Positions 29,461 through 64,000 of a DNA stretch of 64,000 nt are shown here, piece after piece. The notes below the pieces were generated by a model. That model was given only the letters and a program-made list of their open reading frames with translations, was not told where the DNA came from and did no database searches. Origin of the DNA: Anoplopoma fimbria (taxonomy: Eukaryota; Chordata; Actinopteri; Perciformes; Anoplopomatidae); the NCBI RefSeq assembly GCF_027596085.1, contig NC_072455.1:607420-671419 (forward strand), given 5' to 3'. Positions within the stretch are counted from its first letter, which is position 1, and each line of letters begins with the position of its first letter. Position numbers and translations under genes: made by a program.

Positions 29461-31755
29461 ATAGTGTGTGTATAGTTTTATTTGTGGGATACAAGGTGAT
29501 ACAAACCAATTATTCACGGTTACACAAAAACATCAGAGGCTACAGTCTGTTCATAAAGCGTTTAAATCCATATAATTAAACAGTGACACTCATCTTCATC
29601 ATCATCATCATCATAATGACAAAGTAGCAACAGCTTAACCAGGAAGTGACATCAGAAACACGCACACAAGGCAAATCACGTACAAACATACAGTCTGTAC
29701 ATCACATGATTGCACGTATACACGCGCACACACACGCACGCACACACACACAAACACAAACAAACACACACACACACACACACACACCAACAGCCCTGTG
29801 TAAGAAGCATGACATACAAAAAGCTGTAGAAAAATACTCTTAAAAAACCAAACACACAAAACAACAACAACCACTTGGAATGTTCTGGATGTCAGTTAGA
29901 CGTCAGCATGAAGGGAACACCGGGCAATATTGTTGGGCAACTCTACTGGGTTACAAACATGTTCTCCTCTAGATTTAAATTTTATTTTCCTCTGAAATTA
30001 TTTTGTTTTAAATAAAAATGTATAGATTACAGCTCCAGAAACAACATTCAAGTGTTGCTTTTACTTCACGGAAATGTGTGATCAGAATAATAAATTGCAC
30101 TAATGATATCATGTTAAATAATCTGTAATTTAAAAAGGCCGGCAGGAGAAATAAAAATGATTTACGCTCTCAAATAAATAGTCAGTATATCTGAATGAAT
30201 AAATGGAACAAATCATTAAACAACGTAAACATTTTAAAATATTTATAAGTGATGTCAAAGAGTCAACATATTTGTATTGAGTAGTTTTGCTGGAAGTTGA
30301 AATTTAAGTGCAAAGTATTTGAATTCTACATATTTAGTTATAAATCTGCATAGTGACTGCCCTCTACTGGTTGAAACCCGGCTATTGTAATTATATTTTG
30401 CTGTTGACGAACATGGAGGCAACTTTGGTCACCAAACATCCCCCCCCCTCCTAAAAAACAACGTTTACCGACTCAGCAGACTGTGGAGAGAGGAGTTAGT
30501 GAAGAGTAGCCGTTACCATTTCAATTAGCCAGCGAATTGCTAATGCTAATCGCTAGCATACCTAGCCTTGCATGTAAACTCAAATTCACAATTGTTTCAA
30601 ATAGTTTATACTGTAATTTGTCACCATAACAGACCCTTAGCAGCACTCTTTCACAACCATAATCATAACAATAGTCAGCATGCCAACAATTACCAATTAG
30701 CATGAGTGCTAATAATTAGCATAGTCTAATTGATAGGTTACTGTAATCATTACGTCAGCTGGCGCTAAATTGGCAGTAAGTTGTGTTAGCAAGTCTGCTA
30801 GCTAACTTCAGAAATAGCCAAGTAACAGCTTCTTCTATAACGACACAATTTGATCAAATTGGTTTGTCTATTAATTTACAAGCTAATTTATCTCACTGTT
30901 AACATGATGAATCAACAGCGATCAGTTGTCTACATTAGCAATATACTACAGTAACACTTCACATTACGATTTCAATATTTCTGTTGCGTTTTATTTTGAC
31001 TCCACTTAAGACGATAAAATGTAAATCCTACATTTATGGTTAAATTTAAAAATTAGGTCTGGACCGTAAATCTGGACAGAGCTCCTGAAGATATTATTTT
31101 TTTATAATATCTTGTAACATAAGACGTAACAGCACAAGACAAAACAAATACTGTAGGACTGCTTCTTTAAAATGTGTTAATAAAGATAAATGTAGTCCTT
31201 CAAAGTTGCCCAAATAAATTGCCGTTGTGTTTAGAAGCAAAAGAAACCTCTCTCTGTCTCACACACACGTACAGTACGACATTGTACAGGTAACAAGGTT
31301 GTTTTTCTTACTGCTAAGTTTAAGTACAGGCACTATAGAGTGAAGCATTGTGGGAAGTTGAGTGCTCAACTGGTCTGTTTAAGATAGCAGCTTTTAGAAA
31401 TTCAGAACATCTGAATGTTGTGATTTTTATGATAATTAAAAGTTTCAACACTCAAAGCAGACGATCGGATGATGTCGTGAAAATGAATTGTGTGTTTACA
31501 TCCAACACACAAAAACCCAACAATGAGTTCCCTAAAAGTTAACTTTGTATCAATGCAACAATACTCTAATAATCTAATACTGAAATCTTCCCGTCTGGGT
31601 GAAGAATATCAGGAAATTTAATTCCTCTGAGTTACTTTCGCCCTACACTCAAGTAAAGTAATAAAAAATACAAGTAACGTCTTTATGGAAGCAAAGAAAG
31701 TCTATAATCATTTAAATTTGATAAACGACTAACACCAAAATATCACTTTTTAATA
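28480..31755. other. Gene-poor interval between slc9b2 and corin
   Basis: AT-rich DNA with (CA)n at 29371-29455, a CAT-rich run near 29592-29613 and a mixed CACA/CGCA tract at 29705-29788. Repeated gctaat/gctagc sequence lies near 30530-30820. No spliced gene was recognised on either strand. Confidence 0.5.
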
Positions 31756-31759
31756 CTCA

Positions 31760-33092
31760 GGGCCTTTTCACAGCTCGAACGAACCAATTATTACATTCTT
31801 CAAATTTAATCCGGTTAGTTTGGGTTTCAAGTTGCAATGATGTGAGCGAACTAAAGACCTCTACTTTACATCCCGCAGCCTACGTCTTGTCGTTGTCACT
31901 TTCATCCTGTCGATTATGTCTTGTCGTTGTCACCTTCATCCTGTCGATTACGTCTTGTCATTTTCACCTTCATCCTGTCGACTACTTCTCATCGTTGTCA
32001 CCTTCATCATTTCGATTACGTCTCGTCGGTCACCTTCATCCTGTCTACTATGTCTCGTCAATGTCACCTTCATTCTGTCTACTATGTCTCGTCAATGTCA
32101 CCTTCATCCTGTCTACTACGTCTCGTCGTTGTCACCTTCATCCTGTCTGCTGTCTCGTTGATATCACCTTCATCCTGTCAACTACGTCTCGTCGTTGTCA
32201 CCGTCATCCTGTCGACTACGTCTCGTCGTTGTCACCTTCATCTTGTCGTCACCTTCATCCCGTCAACTACGTCTCGTCGTTGTCACCTTCATCCTGCAGC
32301 CTACATCTTGTTGTTGTCACCTTCATCCTGTCGATTACGTCTCGTCGTTGTCACCTTCATCCTGTCAACTACGTCTTGTCATTGTCACCTTCATCCTGTC
32401 GACTACGTCTCGTCGCTGTCACCTTCATCCTGCAGCCTACATCTTGTTGTAGTCACCTTCATCCTGTCGATTACGTCTCGTCAATGTCACCTTCATCCTG
32501 TCTACTACTTCTCATCGTTGTCACCTTCATCATTTCGATTACGTCTCGTCGGTCACCTTCATCCTGTCTACTATGTCTCGTCAATGTCACCTTCATCATT
32601 TCGATTACGTCTCGTCAATGTCACCTTCATCCTGTCTACTATGTCTCGTCAATGTCACCTTCATCCTGTCTACTATGTCTCGTCAATGTCACCTTCATCC
32701 TGTCTACTACGTCTCGTCGTTGTCACCTTCATCCTGCAGCCTACATCTTGTCGTTGTCACCTTCATCCTGTCGACTACGTCTCGTCGTTGTCACCTTCAT
32801 CCTGCAGCCTACATCTTGTTGTTGTCACCTTCATCCTGTCGATTACGTCTCGTCATTGTCACCTTCATCCTGTCAACTACGTCTTGTCATTGTCACCTTC
32901 ATCCTGTCGACTACGTCTCGTCGTCACCTTCATCCTGTCGACTACGTTTTGTCATTGTCACCTGTAACTGTGTTTCCAAACTATAAAACAAACAAGGTTC
33001 GGCTGTTTGGTTCAAGATTTCACAGGAGTCATTTTGGTTTGGTTCAAACTCAAAAATCCCCAAATTCGGACCAGACGAGGTGTGAAAGGGCC
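31760..33092. mobile_element. MITE-like element swollen by a 34-bp minisatellite
   Basis: The ends look like imperfect inverted repeats: gggccttttcacagctcg on the left and, read inward from the right, ggccctttcacacctcg. Nearly all the interior (about 31865-32965) is a minisatellite with unit core gtcaccttcatcctgtcgat followed by tacgtctcgtcgtt, some 30 copies with variants. Because 34 is not a multiple of 3, long open frames occur in several frames (the longest 31842-33110); I do not regard them as genes. Confidence 0.65.
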
Positions 33093-33437
33093 ATTAGTGT
33101 TGCAGTTTAAATACCACTGAGTTTATGATATTGACATATTTTACTTTGTAAACCACTGACTGTATTCATGAAGTCTGGATTCCTTTGTTTTTCATTTAAA
33201 GAAATTTAACTTGAATTAAATTTGAGCAACTTGATTTTTTGACATTGCAAATTAACAGAGTGGAATTCAAACCAGAGTTATTAATATTTCAATGCTCAAG
33301 ATACATTGGTATTTAAATTACAACTGTGGTTAAACTTCATTAGGTGTGTAGTGGTTTATTAGATTCAAATTCTTCCATACATGTTTCTGAGCAATAAACC
33401 TGTAGACTACTAAAAGTCATCATTATTTAGTGAATGT

Positions 33438-33443
33438 TTTATT
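33438..33443 (-). promoter_or_regulatory. corin: Candidate polyadenylation signal of corin
   Basis: TTTATT on the plus strand is AATAAA in corin orientation, about 155 bases past the stop codon. Confidence 0.4.
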
Positions 33444-33598
33444 GTATGAATGTGAAGTCTACTTGCAGCTCTATTAGCTAACTAGTTAGCATCTGTAATA
33501 CGAGTTAATACAACTGCTCATACAGCAGTTGGCATCTGAAGGCTGTCAGTATAGATATAGGCACAGGTAGAGGAACAGAAGGTGTGTGTGTGAGTGTG

Positions 33599-53402
<19,804 letters not shown>

Positions 53403-53459
53403 GACCCGAAGAGAGCGAGACCATCACTCTGCCGCGAGCTGCTCTCTGACCAGAGACAC

Positions 53460-54010
<551 letters not shown>

Positions 54011-54137
54011 GTGTGTGAGAGTGTGTCTCTCACACACACACAGGTTGTCTGCACGTGACGGATTGTAATCTTGGGATTAAGCAGAACTCGCAGTCATGCT
54101 GGGACTTGAGCCTCGTGTTGTTTGTGTCTTAAATACC

Positions 54138-55985
<1,848 letters not shown>

Positions 55986-55988
55986 GGG

Positions 55989-56764
55989 TCAGGCCTCGGT
56001 CAGGAGGTAGTAGGAGGCGGCGGACAGCAGAGCTCCGCCCAGCGGGACGAGGACGAATACAGCGCACCTCCTCCACCACCTCCCCGTCCTCCCCGCCTCC
56101 TCGTCCACCTCCTCCCTCCTCCCACGCTTCTTGCTCCTCCTCCCTCCTCGCTGCTGACGCTTCTCGAACGCCTCCAGCTCCTCCTGAGGAGGTCAAACGC
56201 ACATTAAAACAAAAGAGCTTCAGACCTCGTTAAAGACACATTCATCAGGTTTTAATCAGTTATCGTAGATTAAAAACATTACTTTATTCAGGTAAAACAA
56301 AAGTAAACTCGTTATAAATGGACAATTAAGTTCTTAAAGCTTCAATAGTGTTAACAAAGATTAAATACATATAAAAGCTTAAATACTGTGGAATTGATTC
56401 TGATAAGTTATTATTATCAAGTTAGTAACATTAAATATTGCAGTTATCACCATTTAAGTACAAATGTATTCATATTAATATTGTATTAATTGAGAATTAG
56501 ACATTATCGTTTACTGTTGCAGTCACTATTTAAGTTCAAATTTATAAAAGATTGGTGTACAACTACTGTTTTTATTAAAATATAAGCACTCAGTTGTTAA
56601 AACCTTAATAATTAATTACTTTATTAGTTCTAATCTCGTTAACAGCATCAAGTGCTGTTTAATTAATGTGTGATGATCACCTGAAGTTTCTTCTGCTCCT
56701 CCTCCTCAGCTGCTCTCTGCTCCGCCTCTTTTACCTGAGCACACACACACACGCACGCACACGC

Positions 56765-56804
<40 letters not shown>

Positions 56805-57136
56805 TATTGTGTATTCAGGTGTGACACACTCTTTGACGGTACAGGTGTGTGTTTGTTTGTGTACCTGGATGACTTTCTTCTGCTGGTCTCTGCAGGCGTC
56901 AACACACTGAACGACACTCTGATCCGACAGCGAGCATGGGAACTCCTGCACAGACACACACACACAAAACACACACACATTCACAAGTTACATAAACAAA
57001 GCTCACACATGTTGAGGTCTGATCCTGCATCTCAATAAAAACACAGCGGCTGTGACTATTAAAGAGAAACTAAATCCCTCTGTTAGCATATTACTAATTC
57101 AATAATAAATACATGGGGAGGAGGTGTGCGTGTTAA

Positions 57137-57176
<40 letters not shown>

Positions 57177-58779
57177 CTTCTTGATCCTCTTGCAGGGACA
57201 TCTGAGCTTCACCTTCTGCTGACATTTCTCTTCACACACACCTGGATGACACACCTGCTTACAGCGATGACCACAGCTCAGCTACAAACAAACACAAACA
57301 CAGAATAAACATCAGACTCTGGTTCTCATTGAGGCAGAAAAGAAGAAGAAAAACACTGACAGCAAAGTCTCTGGTTCTCCAAAGGAAACATGAACCAACC
57401 TGTTACATCAGTGAAACAACAAACCTGCTCTCTCTCTGCTTTTGTTTCCTGGACGACTAAAACTCATCTAAAAACTCAAGCACCCGTCAGTATGCATCTT
57501 GAAGCAGGAATAAAAAAATGAACACGCAGCCTCAAAATGAGGACATTTCCGATATGTAGATGGAAACAAATAATAAACAACCAAAAAACTCTTCAAATTC
57601 CGGTAAAACGCAGCATGTTCCAATAAAATGCAAGACGTTCCGATAAAACACAGCATGTTCAGATAAAACACAGCATTGTCCGGTAAAACGCATCACGTTC
57701 CGGTAAAACGCATCACGTTCCGGTAAAATGCAGCATGTTCCGGTAAAACGCATCACGTTCCGGTAAAACGCATCACGTTCCGGTAAAACGCATCACGTTC
57801 CGGTAAAATGCAGCATGTTCCGGTAAAACGCATCACGTTCCGGTAAAACGCATCACGTTCCAGTAAAACGCATCACGTTCCAGTAAAAGGCATCACGTTC
57901 CGGTAAAAGGCATCACGTTCCGGTAAAAGGCAGCATGTTCCGATGAATCGCAGCACGTTCTGTTAAATCGTAGCATAATTTTAGCACCGAGAGGTCAAGG
58001 ATCTTTATATACGTCTCAGTGCATACGTCTAAATTTGATTTACATCATCATTGTTTTTGACATTAGACATTTTTGGCTACAAACCATTTCTCACATTTAT
58101 TATCTTTCATATGTAAACATCTTGGTTCTTCACCATCTTTGATAGAAAATAAAAAATATATATTCTTTACATCTTTATTCTTGAACTGAAAAAAATCCAT
58201 TTTAGCAGCTGGAGCTGTCAGAAGAAATCAAACCTACCACTGTATACGTTTGTTATTCCGACGGTGTGAGTGTGTGTTCAGGCTTTTAGGAGCTTAAGTT
58301 ACTGCAGACTATGAAAACACTCTCACACACGAACACACTTCAAACAAACATCTCTCTGTGTGTGTGGGTGTGTGTGTGTGTGTGTGTGTGTGCCAGTAAG
58401 TGACAGAATGAAAAAGCTAAATCATTCCCAGGTGAAAGTAAAAACACACTCAGAGATACTGTGTGTGTGTGTGTGTGTGTGTGTTTGTGTGTGTTGTCTG
58501 GCGCCACAGAGCTAAATTGATTATTGGAGCGAGACGAATGGATAGTATTGCGTTACTCCTGCCATGACACTGACAATTATTGATTATTGATCGGGATGGA
58601 GGAAAAGTAGAGGAATCGAAGGAGGGAAAAAGAGAATAGTGTGACTTCAGGCTTTATCTTCTGCATAGCGACACACACACACAGTAATGACAGTCAGGTG
58701 ACTCCACTTCCAAAGCATGATAAACAAGTTCCATGATGCAACAGGGCCCCAGCCGAAGGTCTCCATAGAAGGACGTTGG

Positions 58780-58846
<67 letters not shown>

Positions 58847-60715
58847 CACCTCTTTAGGACACTGGTTGTTGCAGGATCCCAACTCCACCTTCGTCCGTTG
58901 ATCAGCTGAGGTCAACTTCCTGCAGAGACAAAACAATCTGTCAATCCTCTCAAATTCAATATAACTTTATTAATCATAAGATGAACGTGATTGTATCAAT
59001 AACAAAGTTACCTAAAGCTGCAGAAACTTGTGTTTTGTATTGATTTCAGAAGAAACGAGCAGTGAATACGACATCAGCACATCAGTTACAGATCAACATG
59101 ATGATTCATCAGTCTTTGTGTCACCTGATGAATATCAGTCAAATATTCTCTCTCTTTTAGCTCTGTTTTTGGTCTCCACCACCTCCTGAGGGGAAATATC
59201 TGTCTCTTTAGCTGCTAAATGCTCCACTATTTTCACCAGCTAGTCTCTAACTGCTGTTTGATGCTGATCAGGTAGTGAACATGGCTTTTTTTTTTACAGC
59301 TTTTTCCATCTCTACTACTGAGTCCACACACACTGGTGCCTAATAGAAACTAAAATAGAAAAAGTGATGATATTGAAATCTAATATAAAGCCAGATTGCA
59401 CATAATATGCTGAGAGTAATTTTGCTTCTTTGTCCTGTCATGTTGGACTGACTGGATGCTACAGTGACTCACTATCGCCGCTCCAGGTAACAAGTAATAT
59501 TACAGTACAGGACGGGCCGCGGATAGCTGGTTAGCATGCTAACTTCAGTGGATATCTTTGTCTTTGACATCAACACTGTAAGCTCTTCACATTCTGTTGA
59601 TCATGTTGATCACATCTGACACATAACACCCTTAGAGAGCATCTTTACACTTTTTGCTTTTAACACGTTTTAACTTGAAGCACATTTACAAATAAAAAAA
59701 AATATCTCCAATGTTAATCTCTCTCTTTCTTTAAGTCTAAACCAATGAGCGCCAGGCGTTTAAATACCAACATATAGCCACAGGAACATCAAGACTTAAT
59801 TTTAAAGTCTTTCCCGGCACAAACAGTCGTAAAATAAACAATAACAGTTTGTGACAGAGTGTGTACTGACGTGCACTCCACGTAGAGAATGCTGATCTTG
59901 CAGTGGCAGCGTTGCCGGATCATCTGGCTGCAGGTGGGGCAGTTGCCGGGGTGACAGGGTCGGGAGCAGGGGTGAGGGCAGCCGTGGGGGCGGGGCTTAG
60001 AGCAGCTCTCATCACACACCTCACACTGTAGAGATAGAGAGTCATTGATTGATTTGATTGGTCTGATCAGTGTGGCAAGCTGCTGTGAATGATTGTCCTT
60101 ATAGGGACAAATAAAGTTGTATTGAATTGATAAAACGCAGATTCCAAATAACACGCACAGTGTCCGATTAAAAACAGTATCCCGATTCAACACATTGTCC
60201 CAATAAAACCCAGTGTCTTGATAAAAAAGCACTGCATTGTCCCGATAAAACGCAAAGTGTCCCAATAAAACTAGTGTCTCACTAAAACAAAGTGTCGAGA
60301 TAAAAACACACATTGCCCCTATAAAAAACAATAGTCCCAATAAAACGCAAAGTGTCACTTTAAAACAAAGTGTGTCGATAAAAACTAAGTGTCCAGATAA
60401 AACTAAGTGTCCAGAGTATCTGTTTAATGTAACTACACTGCGTCACCACTAGGAATCATCTCAGTATGACTTTCGGCATTAATCAACATCCTATCGAGGT
60501 CTTCACCTTGTTGCCGTCGGTAACCAGGTGACACTCCCGGCTGCAGTCGTGGTTCCCGCAGGTCAAAGGTCGTCCGCAAGGTCGTTTGCAGGAGAACCGA
60601 CCGCGGCGATGACACGGCACCGGGCTGACCTGATGGACGAACGCAGAGTTCAGACTCAGTTCAGACGTCTTTCTGAGGAATCTGTAAGTGTGTTTGACCT
60701 CGTCTGAAGGTGAAC

Positions 60716-60786
<71 letters not shown>

Positions 60787-60902
60787 ATGAATACCAAGCA
60801 ACTAAATGGGATGAAATGGACGAGAGGGAGACAGAAGGACGAAGTAGAGGAGACGAGAGAGAGAGAGAGAGAGACAGAGACGGACAGAGAGAGACAGACA
60901 GG

Positions 60903-60934
<32 letters not shown>

Positions 60935-60967
60935 CGGACAGAGAGAGACAGAGAGAGAGAGACAGAC

Positions 60968-60999
<32 letters not shown>

Positions 61000-61052
61000 G
61001 GAGAGAGAGAGAGACAGACAGAGAGAGAGAGACAGAGAGAGAGAGACAGGGA

Positions 61053-61102
<50 letters not shown>

Positions 61103-62321
61103 GAGTGAATGAGGACGAGGTCAGAAGGACAAACAATGGACGACGTTTTGGAAAAGAAAACACCAAACAGAGGAGACGACCTCCGATAAAGAGGAGAGGA
61201 GGAAGTGATCAATCTGAAAAGGAAAGATGAACTGGTGATAAACTGGATAAAGTGTCAAACCAGAACAAACTGGTTCTTACCTCGTGTTCTCCAAAACAGG
61301 CCCTGAAACACAAACACAGAGAGAATGTTTGATTGCCATTAACTTCCATTGATCTTCAACATCACATTCATTATCATTTCTACCCTTTACCTCCATCATT
61401 ACATTCACTTTGTCACATTTACCTCCACTCACTTTATTCTTTATTAATCCCTTTGATGAGTAGAGCCTCCACTTCACTTATTTATTTGTCTGTTTGATTT
61501 AATTCGGTTATTTCACCATTTACCTCCATTAACTTTATTGCTTAGAATAATCCTTTTAATGACTTCACTTCCATTCATGCATTTACTTTTATTTTCCCAT
61601 TTACCTCCATTTACTTTATTCTTAGAATAAATTAATGAAGCCTCCACTTATATTCAGTGATTTTCCATTTACCTCAATTACACTTTTTCTTAGAATAACC
61701 CCTTTAATGACTGATAACTCCATTTAACTTCTATTCATGTGTTCAGTTATTTTCCATTTAATGTGAACTATATTACATTTAATATTCTGTTATGATGTTA
61801 TCATATATTATGATTACATTGCACCTTATACTATATCTTATATCTAGTATTATACTGTACTCTAATACTACTACTACTACACTATAGTACTATGCTATAT
61901 TACAGTTTACTATATAGTACTACTACTGTCTGTATATTAAATTATATTTCTTCACAATACAGTGTTAGAAACCAAAACGCTGTCAGTCTGTTCACTTTCC
62001 ATGAACATAAATACTTATGGAACACACACACACACACTAACATACACAAAAACACACACACGCACACAGTGTGAGTTCTGTTTGTGTCTGTTGGCCTGAG
62101 TTTCCTCAACATCAAAACACACACACACACATCTGGTTGGTGTTGGTGGTTCACTGCGTCACAGAGCTGCAGGCAGCTGGCACACACACAAACACACGCA
62201 CACACACAAACACGCACACACACAAACACACGCACACACAGCATGCAGTATGTTTTTTAATCTCAGGTGTAATGATCCATGACAGGACCAAAGAACCCTG
62301 GAATTTGTTTGTGGTTGGTTT

Positions 62322-62406
<85 letters not shown>

Positions 62407-63638
62407 TTGTTGACCTACGTTGGTATCGGTACTTGACATGGTGGACACGGCAAAGCTTTCTGCACAAACGCCGGTTCAGACGGCTGCTCCCACGGACCGG
62501 CTAACTGCACCTACACACACCGGCTAACACCTACACACACACACACACACGCACACACACACCATAATTCACATATGGAAGCTACAGCCTCGGGACCATG
62601 TATTTAAAAGAGTGTGTGTTATTTATCCTCACTGACAGAAAACAGGACAATAGACGAAGACGGAGCTCCGACAAAAAAACACAAAGTATACATATAATAC
62701 TTTGTTTTAATAGTTCATCAGTGGTGGAAGAAGAACTTTGATATTTTAAAATCAGTAAAACGTAGTACATTATCGTCACTTATTAATTACCATAAGCATT
62801 CATTATGTATGCATATTATATTTTTGAAGTAAGATACATATTTGTAGAATTGTTTGTTTGTGGCCTGAAATCGCTTTAATCTGTTGAGTCTCTTAACTTT
62901 AATTTGATTTATTGTCTTAATTATTTCTTTTCTTATGTATTTAATTGTGCAGAAAGTTTTGTTATTGTATCCAGGAAGACGACGACAGTAAAAACAGCTG
63001 ATCAGTCATGTGACTTACTTAACATTCGCTACGTCAGAATTTATTCTTTTCCATAATTTATTTAGAGCATCAACTCTTTTTCCCACAAAAACACCAAAAT
63101 TAAGATTTATCACATTTTAAATTAAAAACGCAGTTATTTGTGATCCTTCTTTTTTGGTAATTGTAGTATTTTTATGTAAAAATTAAGATGTGTGAATAGA
63201 AAAACATCTCTCATAAAACTCTTTAGTTTGTCGTTCAGCGGTTATTAATAAAATACGTTAAAATGTAATTCTAATAAAATGTAAATAGAATCACAGCTAA
63301 CTTTTGTTTTTTGTTTGTTCAGTTTGTGTTCAGGTAATAAAACACCAGGTGTGTCGTTCAGCGTTAGAGGAGCTGGTAGGAGTGATGTCAGGCTAGCAGT
63401 TCCCCTCCGTTTCCAGTCTTTATGCTAAGCTAAGCTAACCCGACCTACCTGCTGGGACTTGACCAGCACCTGGTCGTGGCAGGGCTGAGGACAGGTGTGG
63501 CTGCAGCGGGGCAGCGGCAGCAGGCAGGGCAGCCGACAGGGGAGGCAGGGACCGGCGTGGCACCGGTGGGTCTCTCTGCTGGGGTGGTGGCAGGACGGGG
63601 GACGCCTGGAGGACACAGGGGTGTTAATGACACGTCAC

Positions 63639-63679
<41 letters not shown>

Positions 63680-63820
63680 GTGTGTGTGTGTGTGTTTACC
63701 TGCAGGTCTCTTTGCAGCGAGGCGGTCTGGTGCTCCGTTCTCGTCCACAAGGGACGGACTGGACGGTGGAACCGCAAGAACACGGGACCTCCACGGACTC
63801 TGGACAGGGATAGCAGCTAC
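55989..63820 (-). CDS. nfxl1: NFX1-type zinc-finger protein NFXL1, C-terminal part
   Basis: Eleven exons in transcript order: 63820-63700, 63605-63449, 62504-62419, 61302-61281, 60629-60507, 60025-59871, 58919-58850, 57281-57177, 56945-56865, 56734-56681, 56183-55989. They encode the last 388 residues with matching phases; the first exon here opens in phase 1, so the 5' part is beyond the window. NFX-type cysteine/histidine clusters recur: [74 protein letters not shown] and [13 protein letters not shown] match NFXL1 rather than NFX1. The C-terminus has a Glu/Lys-rich helical stretch ([18 protein letters not shown]), a basic region and a hydrophobic helix ([15 protein letters not shown]) before the stop, as in NFXL1. 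Human variants have been linked to language impairment; molecular role poorly known. Confidence 0.94.
56749..56800. repeat. (CA)n with CG interruptions
   Basis: Short mixed cacacg/caca tract at the acceptor of nfxl1 exon 56734-56681. A (TG)n tract at 57139-57174 lies at the donor of exon 57281-57177. Confidence 0.9.
57595..57975. repeat. 20-bp minisatellite, unit acgttccggtaaaacgcatc
   Basis: About 19 copies with few variants in an nfxl1 intron; array edges are more diverged than its middle. Confidence 0.95.
58786..58846. repeat. (TG)n microsatellite at an nfxl1 donor
   Basis: About 29 units directly after the donor of exon 58919-58850. Confidence 0.95.
58925..59860. other. nfxl1 intron, unique sequence
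   Basis: AT-rich intron between exons 60025-59871 and 58919-58850. Nothing recognised beyond poly-T and scattered AT runs. Confidence 0.5.
60125..60420. repeat. Degenerate ~20-bp repeat related to 57595-57975
   Basis: Diverged units containing gtcccaataaaacgcaaagt and variants; they share the taaaacgca core with the minisatellite two introns downstream (transcript sense). Confidence 0.75.
60719..61105. repeat. (TG)n followed by GA/GACA array
   Basis: (TG)n at 60719-60784 and purine tetranucleotide/dinucleotide array at 60855-61103 in an nfxl1 intron. The ~230-codon SLSLSL-type frame is read-through. Confidence 0.93.
61310..62410. other. nfxl1 intron
   Basis: Contains a diverged tandem repeat with ttcccatttacctcc-type units (61390-61760), a CACA/CGCA tract (62022-62240) and (TG)n at 62327-62404. 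No exon seen. Confidence 0.55.
62515..63440. other. nfxl1 intron
   Basis: AT-rich DNA. The sequence accggctaa.tgcacctacacacac is partly duplicated beside the acceptor of exon 62504-62419. Nothing else recognised. Confidence 0.5.
63642..63694. repeat. (TG)n microsatellite
   Basis: Interrupted TG tract a few bases past the donor of nfxl1 exon 63820-63700. Confidence 0.94.
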
Positions 63821-64000
63821 CTGAGGGACAGGTGAGACAGTCAGTGGTCTGAGGACTCACCTGGAGGCCGTCAGAGTGAAGAGGAGACCGGGTTTGAATG
63901 ATTACAACATCCTGATGGAGGATTAAACTTTATGTCTTATCGATTTTGTTTCGTCTGTCGGAGCGGTTTGTAAACTCTGTTTTTAGAGGTGCTTTATAAA

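Noticed and set aside
29269..29874. Short frames around (CA)n tracts
   Set aside because: No splice sites or family similarity; simple-sequence translations.
31842..33110. 422-codon plus-strand open frame
   Set aside because: It is generated by a stop-free 34-bp minisatellite, other frames are open as well, and it resembles no protein family.
63842..63900. Possible further nfxl1 exon ending at a gtgagt donor near 63860
   Set aside because: The implied intron to exon 63820-63700 would be only ~40 bp and the phase would not fit.

Overview
The window is vertebrate nuclear DNA, almost certainly from a ray-finned fish. Coding sequence lies in many short GT-AG exons. Introns are loaded with long (CA)n/(TG)n, (GA)n, (GACA)n and minisatellite arrays, and fish-type DNA transposons, a LINE tail and a SINE-like unit are scattered through it. 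Few long open frames are real; most are microsatellite read-through. The genes were rebuilt from spliced exons whose phases join correctly.

Layout: (1) 1-2.8 kb holds a decayed Tc1-like transposon and a CCAAT-rich tandem repeat. (2) 2.9-14.3 kb carries two convergent paralogues of a teleost Fc-receptor-like (Ig-superfamily) membrane receptor. The plus-strand copy (2871-4993) has two Ig domains and a one-base frameshift in domain 1. The minus-strand copy (14292-6339) has four Ig domains and an intact 442-residue frame, but its first Ig domain is split by a 1.9 kb intron holding a LINE 3' end and orphan stalk exons. (3) 16.5-26.1 kb, minus strand, is a complete slc9b2 (NHA2 Na+/H+ antiporter), 14 coding exons and 550 residues, with a probable 5'UTR exon near 28.1-28.3 kb; a 1.6 kb inverted repeat lies in that first intron. 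(4) 28.5-33.4 kb is gene-poor, with a MITE-like element swollen by a 34-bp minisatellite. (5) 33.6-53.4 kb, minus strand, is a complete corin (atrial natriuretic peptide-converting protease), 24 coding exons and 1118 residues: membrane anchor, Frizzled 1, LDLa repeats, Frizzled 2, LDLa repeats, SRCR, trypsin-like protease with all catalytic residues. (6) 56.0-63.8 kb, minus strand, is the 3' part of nfxl1 (NFX-type zinc-finger protein with a C-terminal membrane helix); its 5' end lies beyond the right edge.

nfxl1 followed by corin on the same strand matches the human neighbourhood; slc9b2 and the immune receptors beside them do not. I see no operon-like system. The unusual material is in genome structure: a split Ig exon, a long palindrome, about twenty copies of one splice donor in a corin intron, a duplicated corin first exon, exon-edge echoes, and introns made of complementary dinucleotide tracts.
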